NCBI GenBank assembly: GCA_050246735.1
Contig: JBFWVM010000009.1
Location: forward strand, 144,072 to 208,071
From: Taklimakanibacter sp050246735
GTDB taxonomy: Bacteria > Pseudomonadota > Alphaproteobacteria > Rhizobiales > Aestuariivirgaceae
DNA: 64,000 bases
Direction: 5' to 3'
Part shown: positions 59,345 to 64,000 of the stretch, one piece after another
Numbering within the stretch: the stretch's first letter is position 1
Layout: the number at the start of each line of letters is the position of its first letter
Program-made: the position numbers and the translations under genes
The notes under the pieces: model-generated
Told to the model about the DNA's origin: nothing
Database searches by the model: none
Seen by the model: only the letters and a program-made list of their open reading frames with translations

Positions 59345-60259
59345 TCACTTCACATAAGGCCGCAGCACGTCGCGCGCCAGCATGAACCCGCGCTTGATCG
59401 CCTCGTCGCCGCCTTCGAACGTGCGGTCCTCGTGCTCGACGACGACCGGCCCGTCATAGCCTGCCCGGTAGAGCCCGGAGAAGACGACGCTCCAGTCGAC
59501 CTCGCCCAGGCCCGGCATGCGCGGGACCTGCCAGCCCATGCCGGCCGAGAGGATGCCGCGCTCATAGAGGCCGTCCCGGTCGATCATCAGGTCCTTGGCA
59601 TGGACGTGCAGCATATGCGGCCCGAATTCGCGGATGAAGCGGGCCTGGTCGATCATCTGCAGCACGAGATGCGAGGGATCGTAGTTCATCCCGACCGCAC
59701 CCTCCCAGGTCTCGAGGATGCGCCGCCAGATATAAGGCGAATAGGCGATGTTGTGGCCGCCCGGCCATTCGTCGTAGCTGAAGATCATCGGGCAGTTCTC
59801 GAAGGCCAGCCTGACATTGTTGTCGCGCGCATGGGCGATGATGTCCGGCCAGACCTTCAGGGCTTCCTTCCAGTTGTCGTCGACATGCTTCGACGCGTCG
59901 CCGCCGCAGAAGGTGTTGACCACGGAAACGCCCATATGGCCGGCCGTGACGATGACCTTCTTCAGGTGATCGATGACCGCCTGGCGATGCGCGAGGTCGG
60001 GATGCAGCGGGTTCGGATAATAGCCGAGCGCCGAGACGGCGAGGCCCATCTCGGCGAGGTCGGCGGCGATCCGCCTGGCTTGCGCGGCCGGGGTCGCGGC
60101 GACGTCGATGTGGCTGGTGCCGGCATAGCGGCGGGTGGCGCCGGAGGATGGCGGCCAGCAGGCGATTTCGAGAGCCTGGAAGCCGGCGGTGCTCGCCCAT
60201 TGCGCAACGTCGCCGAGCGGCGTCTCCGGAAAAGGAGCCGTCAATATGCCGAGTTTCAT
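59345..60259 (-). CDS. Sugar phosphate isomerase/epimerase (xylose isomerase-like TIM barrel)
   Basis: 304 residues from ATG at 60259 with GGGAGG upstream. It has the AP-endonuclease-2/xylose isomerase-like TIM barrel with four candidate metal ligands: Glu in AFENCPM near residue 153, Asp in MNYDPSHL, His in LHVHAKD near 215 and Glu in VVVEHEDRTF near 275. It resembles IolE/IolH and sugar epimerases. As first gene of the sugar operon, 27 bases before the binding protein, it likely processes the imported sugar or polyol. Confidence 0.88.
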   Translation of the reverse strand: MKLGILTAPFPETPLGDVAQWASTAGFQALEIACWPPSSGATRRYAGTSHIDVAATPAAQARRIAADLAEMGLAVSALGYYPNPLHPDLAHRQAVIDHLKKVIVTAGHMGVSVVNTFCGGDASKHVDDNWKEALKVWPDIIAHARDNNVRLAFENCPMIFSYDEWPGGHNIAYSPYIWRRILETWEGAVGMNYDPSHLVLQMIDQARFIREFGPHMLHVHAKDLMIDRDGLYERGILSAGMGWQVPRMPGLGEVDWSVVFSGLYRAGYDGPVVVEHEDRTFEGGDEAIKRGFMLARDVLRPYVK

Positions 60260-60341
60260 GGGGCCTCCCGTTTCCCGTACTATGCCCATTGCGCAGCGCT
60301 ATTCAACAGTCGTCGGGCGGGCGCCGCCGCGCAAGCCCCGT

Positions 60342-61235
60342 CTATCGCCGCAGCCCGCTCAGATATTTCGAGTTGAACCGGACATAGCCCTTCTCCACCT
60401 GCCGGAGATGGTCTTCGACCAGTTCGTGGAATTCCGGCAGCCGGTGGAAGGGCACCCCCGGATAGGCGTGATGCTCGGCGTGATAGGGCATGTTCCAGGC
60501 GAGCTTGCGGATCACGATATTGGTGAGGGTGGTGCGGCTGTTCTCCAGCATGTTCGCCACATAGGGGCAGCGGCCATGCTCGGCGAGGAGATAGAGCCTG
60601 AGAAAAGGCTGCCCGATGAGCGCCGGCAGGATCCAGGCGAACAGAAGGACAGGCGTACGGAAATAGATGCACGAGGCGGCGATGACGGCATAGGCGGCGA
60701 TCATCAGGCGGGCTTCCAGCGCGACCTTGCCACGGCCCCTGGGCGGCACGAAGCCGTCGCGGCAAAGCCCGGCGGCGTTGACGGCGAGCGTCCTTAGATG
60801 GCCCCGCCAGACCGGCAGGCCCGACACATGGAGCGCGTATTGGCGGGGCGTCGCGGGCTTGGCGGAAGCGAGCTCCGGGTCCTTCCCGGGGTCCTGGGTG
60901 AAGCGGTGATGGGCGAAATGGAAATAGCGGAACCAGTCGGCAGGCAGCGCCAGCGCGAAGCCCGCGATCCGCGCCACGATCTCGTTCAGCCACGCCGTGC
61001 GGAATGCCGTCTGATGGACCGTTTCGTGCAGCAGGGTGAACAGGAAGGCGATCGCTATGCCCTGCGGGATCATGAGCAGCGGCCAGAACGGCACTTTTAC
61101 GGCGATGAGGAGGCCGAGGACGAGAATGCCGCCGAGATGCAGCACGAGGAGCGGCAGGCCGGGCAGGTCCGACCTGGCGGTCAGCCGGTCGCGCTGCTCC
61201 TGCGACAGAGAGGCGACGATCTCACGGTGATCCAT
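60342..61235 (-). CDS. Fatty acid desaturase family protein
   Basis: 297 residues. Histidine boxes of membrane desaturases are visible: HETVH near residue 70, HFAHHRF near 106 and HAEHHAYPGVPFHRLPEFH near 255. Two hydrophobic regions (about 28-65 and 180-215) fit membrane hairpins. It would introduce double bonds into acyl chains or act on a related lipid or hydrocarbon substrate. It lies on the minus strand between the sugar operon and the GFA gene, 57 bases after the GFA stop. Confidence 0.9.
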   Translation of the reverse strand: MDHREIVASLSQEQRDRLTARSDLPGLPLLVLHLGGILVLGLLIAVKVPFWPLLMIPQGIAIAFLFTLLHETVHQTAFRTAWLNEIVARIAGFALALPADWFRYFHFAHHRFTQDPGKDPELASAKPATPRQYALHVSGLPVWRGHLRTLAVNAAGLCRDGFVPPRGRGKVALEARLMIAAYAVIAASCIYFRTPVLLFAWILPALIGQPFLRLYLLAEHGRCPYVANMLENSRTTLTNIVIRKLAWNMPYHAEHHAYPGVPFHRLPEFHELVEDHLRQVEKGYVRFNSKYLSGLRR

Positions 61236-61292
61236 GCCCGATCATATGTCCTGCGCCATCCTCCTACAACGATGCCTGCCGCGCTCTTCCGC

Positions 61293-61706
61293 CTATGGCG
61301 CCTTGGGATCGGCCGCCCATTGGCCAAGCTGATAGTCGCCGCCGGCGATCTCATAGTAGTCGCCGGCGTCGTCGCAGAATATGTGGCCGGCGAGCCTGAG
61401 GCCGGTCGGGCCGTCGATGGCCCCGGCGGCGATCGCGGTATAGTCGCGCCCGTCGCCTTTCCAGAACAGGGTCGAGCCGCATTCGCCGCAGAAGCCGCGT
61501 TTCGCCGTGGCGCTCGAGCGGTACCATTTGAGGCCGCGCGTCTCGGTGAGCTTCAGGCATTCGTCCTTGGCGCCGGTCGCCGACATGTAGTTGCCGGTCT
61601 GCTTGCGGCATTGCCCGCAGTGGCAGGCGATGACCTCCCGCAACGGACCCGACACCTCGAACCTTACCGCGCCGCACAGGCAGGATCCGGTCTTCGTCTC
61701 GCTCAT
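61293..61706 (-). CDS. GFA family protein (formaldehyde-activating enzyme fold)
   Basis: 137 residues. Zinc-binding cysteine motifs: GSCLCGAVRFEVSG at the N-terminus, ACHCGQCRKQTGNYMSA near residue 30 and GFCGECGSTLFWKGDG near 73. These are the signature of the GFA family (CENP-V/GFA fold). Glutathione-dependent formaldehyde activation is one known activity, but many members have no known role. Its ATG overlaps the homocysteine methyltransferase stop by 4 bases, so the two are co-translated. Confidence 0.92.
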   Translation of the reverse strand: MSETKTGSCLCGAVRFEVSGPLREVIACHCGQCRKQTGNYMSATGAKDECLKLTETRGLKWYRSSATAKRGFCGECGSTLFWKGDGRDYTAIAAGAIDGPTGLRLAGHIFCDDAGDYYEIAGGDYQLGQWAADPKAP

Positions 61707-62620
61707 GGTGCTCTCCTGAAGGACGTGCTCAGCGCCTTGATATGCTGGGGGTTGGTGCCGCAGCAGCCGCCGAAGATGCTGGCGCCGGCCTTCTGCCAGT
61801 CGCGGGCATAGGCGACGAGGGCGGAAGGCTCGATGATGTCGACGAACTGCCAGTCCGGCATCTTGAAGAAGCCGCTTTCGGGATAGGCGCCGAGCGGCCC
61901 TTTCCAAGCCTCGCGTGTGACCTTCAGCGCATCGCCCACGTGATTGGGCAGCGTATGCATGATGGACACGACGTCGGCGCCGGTCGCGGCCAGTGCGGTC
62001 ACGATGTCCTCGAGCCGCCAGTCGGGACGGGCGAACCCTCGCAGCCTGCCGTCGTCGCCGGGCTCCGTCGCGATGCCGACCCACACCGGGAGCCCGGTCG
62101 CGACCGCCGCTTCCGTAGCCCAGAGCGAATAGTCGGCGTCGCGCATCATCTCCATCATGATGAAGTCGACGCCGGCATCGGCCATGCTCAGGGCCTTGCG
62201 CCGCATGAGGGCCCTGGCCTCGTCCTCCCTCCATTCGCGGTATGACTTCACCCGGTCGACGCCGGGCTCCATCGGCCGCATCACCGAGAAGGAGCCCCCG
62301 ACCGCCGCGCGTCCCTGCGCCGCATCCTTCGCGATCCTCACCGCCTCGCGGTCGATGCGGATCATGTCGTCGTCGCGCCCGAGCGCGTTAAAGAGCAGCG
62401 GGCTCGTGGCATAGGTGTTGGCGGTCACGATCTCAGCACCCGCCGCGATATAGTCTTCGTGGACGCAGCGCACGACCGCGGGATGGGTGAGATTGGCCTC
62501 GGCGCACCAGGTCTCGCCCGCCATCGGCACGCCGCGGCTCTGGATATCGGTGCCGGTGCCGCCGTCGATGACGACGGTCTCGCCGCGGGCGAGCTTCCTG
62601 GCGATGCGCTCGTAGCTCAT
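61703..62620 (-). CDS. Homocysteine S-methyltransferase family protein (altered zinc site)
   Basis: 305 residues from ATG at 62620. The fold starts ETVVIDGGTGTDIQSRGVPM and ends with GGCCGTNPQHIKALS, which supplies two zinc Cys. The third ligand normally lies in an NC block; here the aligned segment reads VVSIMHTLPNHV, with His where Cys is expected. Whether zinc is still bound is open. It overlaps the upstream ferredoxin-like gene and the downstream GFA gene by ATGA, making a coupled three-gene unit. The methyl donor is unknown. Confidence 0.88.
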   Translation of the reverse strand: MSYERIARKLARGETVVIDGGTGTDIQSRGVPMAGETWCAEANLTHPAVVRCVHEDYIAAGAEIVTANTYATSPLLFNALGRDDDMIRIDREAVRIAKDAAQGRAAVGGSFSVMRPMEPGVDRVKSYREWREDEARALMRRKALSMADAGVDFIMMEMMRDADYSLWATEAAVATGLPVWVGIATEPGDDGRLRGFARPDWRLEDIVTALAATGADVVSIMHTLPNHVGDALKVTREAWKGPLGAYPESGFFKMPDWQFVDIIEPSALVAYARDWQKAGASIFGGCCGTNPQHIKALSTSFRRAP

Positions 62621-63285
62621 GCGGACATGCCGTGCGGCCGATGGGCCCTGAGGAAGGCGCTCATATGGAATTGCATTTGTTCGGCTCCGTAGATGAAAGG
62701 CCTCCCGATGGGGCAGGCGCGCCTCGCCAGGCAGCCGCCGTTCATGCATGGCGCGCCCGCCGGCGCGGCGATGTGATCGACGCAGCGCGGCACGTCGTAG
62801 CTCGTGCCGGAAAACGCCGCGACCGGGCAGGCGTCGAGGCAGGGCTTACCGTCGCAGGTCTCGCAGGGATGGGCGCCGGCAGAGGCTGGCGGCAGGTCGA
62901 AGGCGACCGGAAACAGGAGCGCGGCCCGGAAGGCGTGCCACAGGCCGTAGACCGAATGGATGTTCATGCCGAGCGGCGAGACGTGGCCGGCCCTGGCACG
63001 TCTCGCCCAGGTGAGGAAGGGCAGGGCCGGCTTGTCGAACGGATAGGCCGCGCCGGCGTCGAGATCGCGCGCCAGCCTCCCGATGATCTCGCGGCACCAG
63101 TCGTCCATGACATCCCGCCGTGGATCGCGCTCGCGGCCGAAGCGGCGGAACATGTCCGGCCCGGCATTGCCGATGAGGATGACGAACTGCGTGCCGTCGG
63201 GCACGCGGTCGCCTTCGGCCGGCGCGAACCAGCCGAGAGGCGCGAAGCTCTCGCGCCGGATCGCGTTGAGCACGGGGTGATCCAT
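62617..63285 (-). CDS. Ferredoxin-like protein with C-terminal iron-sulfur cysteines
   Basis: 222 residues from ATG at 63285. The first 140 residues contain FVILIGNAGPDMFRRFGRERD and MDDWCREIIGRL but match no family I can name. The C-terminal 80 residues hold a [4Fe-4S]-type cluster motif, HPCETCDGKPCLDACPVAAF, plus three more Cys (VPRCVDHI, APCMNGGCLARRACPIG). Similar C-terminal arrangements occur in epoxyqueuosine reductase-like proteins. It is the first gene of the coupled ferredoxin-like/methyltransferase/GFA unit. Cytoplasmic; role unknown. Confidence 0.82.
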   Translation of the reverse strand: MDHPVLNAIRRESFAPLGWFAPAEGDRVPDGTQFVILIGNAGPDMFRRFGRERDPRRDVMDDWCREIIGRLARDLDAGAAYPFDKPALPFLTWARRARAGHVSPLGMNIHSVYGLWHAFRAALLFPVAFDLPPASAGAHPCETCDGKPCLDACPVAAFSGTSYDVPRCVDHIAAPAGAPCMNGGCLARRACPIGRPFIYGAEQMQFHMSAFLRAHRPHGMSA

Positions 63286-63394
63286 GATGCGCGAGCCTAG
63301 ACCTTTGGTCCGCTTTGGCAATCCGATGCTTGCGGCCGGTTGCGGGCGATATGCGACAGCCGCCGGATAGCGGGAGATCAATGCATCAGGCCTG

Positions 63395-63480
63395 TAGCCG
63401 TCGCGCAGCGCTTTTATTCCCCTCCCCTTGTGGGGAGGGGTTAGGGGTGGGGGTCTCTCCGGCCATCCCGGAGTCGTGGG
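63395..63480. repeat. Dispersed repeat, direct copy 1
   Basis: A GC-rich element running from CGTCGCGCAGCGCTTTTATTC through a hairpin CCCCTCCCC...GGGGAGGGG, then TTAGGGGTGGGGGTCTCTCC and GGCCATCCCGGAGTCG. A close second copy lies at 63794-63873 in the same orientation and an inverted one at 63709-63752. Upstream, 63286-63394 carries no gene and is the leader of the ferredoxin-like gene. Confidence 0.75.
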
Positions 63481-63489
63481 ACCATGTCG

Positions 63490-63704
63490 TCGGAAGTCCG
63501 GCCGCGTGACGGATTTCGTCCACTGCGCCAGAATTCTTGTTCGTTCCCGGTCACGCGCGAGTCCGTCCGGCGTATTGTGCTGTCCGCCATCCAGCTCGAT
63601 GACGAGTCGGCAGCCGTGGCAGGCGAAGTCGGCGATGAAGCCTGCAATCGGCACCTGACGGCGAAAAGCTCTTGCCAAAGCCGCTTCTCGAACTGATTGG
63701 CCAC
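63490..63704 (-). pseudogene. Frameshifted DUF559 domain (endonuclease-like) remnant
   Basis: On the minus strand, GTG at 63704 begins VANQFEKRLWQEL; a one-base frame change near 63660 then gives FRRQVPIAGFIADFACHGC and RLVIELDGGQHNTPDGLARD. These are the core blocks of DUF559 (Vsr-like endonuclease fold), including the ELDGGQH active-site segment. About eight residues normally found between the two parts are missing and the C-terminus degenerates into the flanking repeat. It is therefore a broken gene, bounded by repeat copies. Confidence 0.7.
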
Positions 63705-63708
63705 TGCC

Positions 63709-63752
63709 CGACCCCCACCCCAGCCCCTCCCCGCAAGGGGGAGGGGAAATGA
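63709..63752. repeat. Dispersed repeat, inverted copy
   Basis: ACCCCCACCCCAGCCCCTCC followed by CCGCAAGGGGGAGGGGAAAT is the reverse complement of the core of the copies at 63395 and 63794. It lies just upstream (minus-strand sense) of the DUF559 remnant, so the remnant is bracketed by repeat copies in opposite orientation. Confidence 0.75.
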
Positions 63753-63793
63753 GTGTCATGCGTTACGCATGAGAGACGTTTGGTCTTGTCGCA

Positions 63794-63873
63794 TCCGTCG
63801 CGCAGCGCTCTTATTCCCCTCCCCCTTGCGGGGAGGGGTTAGGGGTGGGGGTCTCTCCGGCCGTCCCGAGTCG
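63794..63873. repeat. Dispersed repeat, direct copy 2
   Basis: Nearly identical to the copy at 63395 (CGTCGCGCAGCGCTCTTATTC, the CCCTCCCCC/GGGGAGGGG hairpin, TTAGGGGTGGGGGTCTCTCC). After GAGTCGG the two copies diverge, exactly where the insertion sequence end begins. Confidence 0.75.
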
Positions 63874-64000
63874 GAGGGTGTCCTAAACGATGTGTAAGGA
63901 GGTTTCTGTGAGTTAACCTTTAGAGGAGACTCACATGACGACTGATTCGCCGATTACGCCTGAGCTTCTGGACCAGCTTCTGGCGAACTACAGCAAGCCC
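63874..64000 (+). mobile_element. Left end of an IS256-family insertion sequence (cut by window edge)
   Basis: A new sequence starting about 63874 (GAGGGTGTCCTAAACGATGT) precedes a transposase start. Its position at the point where the dispersed repeat loses similarity suggests it is the terminal inverted repeat of the element. The right end and target duplication are beyond the window. Confidence 0.65.
63935..64000 (+). CDS. IS256-family transposase (3' partial)
   Basis: Twenty-two codons from ATG at 63935 with AGAGGAGA upstream. The sequence TDSPITPELLDQLLANYSKP matches the usual beginning of IS256-family (mutator-type) transposases. The rest of the gene, including the DDE catalytic domain, is outside the window. 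Confidence 0.75.
   Translation, partial: MTTDSPITPELLDQLLANYSKP

Overview
The window is GC-rich bacterial DNA with dense gene packing, frequent ATGA/GTGA stop-start overlaps and strong C/G third-position bias. Gene content points to an alphaproteobacterium, most likely Hyphomicrobiales (Rhizobiales): an Anbu/ATP-grasp/alpha-E/transglutaminase cluster, a DUF3008 gene, a PotFGHI-type polyamine locus with PuuA/PuuB, an extensin-family protein, SoeABC-type sulfite dehydrogenase next to C2-sulfonate genes, and GC-rich dispersed palindromic repeats. The taxon is inferred, not proven. I saw no rRNA, tRNA or CRISPR array.

Layout. 1-3389: end of an oligopeptide/dipeptide ABC transporter operon. 3391-3665: dispersed repeats. 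3670-9307 (minus): a glucan biosynthesis protein and the four-gene Anbu cluster. 9590-19039: a polyamine uptake and catabolism locus (aminotransferase, PotFHIG-type ABC transporter, agmatinase, divergent puuB/puuA). 19104-21170: an L,D-transpeptidase and a small XRE regulator. 21223-28313: six genes resembling hyfB-C-E-F-G-I whose large subunit lacks a complete NiFe ligand set. 28318-30824 (minus): a Sel1-like membrane protein and an orphan TAXI binding protein. 30968-35268 (minus): a tight operon xsc - MFS transporter - ackA. 35353-35868: an oxygenase remnant and an orphan DUF1778 antitoxin. 36030-37426: lrgA-lrgB-cupin. 37464-43334: a flavodoxin-like protein, alanine dehydrogenase, a DMT transporter, an extensin-family protein and a MocR-type regulator. 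43550-48084: soeABC. 48160-49390: an Xre/MbcA/ParS-type protein translationally coupled to an MBL-fold hydrolase. 49441-54497: betaine-homocysteine methyltransferase behind a SahR-like palindrome, a GT8-like protein, a small unknown, a PQQ-type sugar dehydrogenase, a corrinoid protein and a DUF1638 protein. 54777-60259 (minus): a complete RbsABC-like sugar ABC operon with an isomerase. 60342-63285 (minus): a fatty acid desaturase, then ferredoxin-like/homocysteine methyltransferase/GFA genes joined by ATGA overlaps. 63286-64000: repeats, a frameshifted DUF559 remnant, and the left end of an IS256-family insertion sequence cut by the window edge.

How parts fit. The polyamine block imports putrescine-like substrates, makes putrescine from agmatine, and has enzymes for both transamination and the gamma-glutamyl route. 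The sulfonate genes form a logical chain: Xsc gives acetyl phosphate plus sulfite, AckA converts acetyl phosphate to acetate and ATP, SoeABC oxidises sulfite into the quinone pool, and alanine dehydrogenase can recycle alanine from a taurine:pyruvate transaminase not found here. The Hyf-like complex is best read as an Ehr (energy-converting hydrogenase-related) membrane complex rather than a hydrogenase. Its electron donor is unknown and is the most open biological question in the window.
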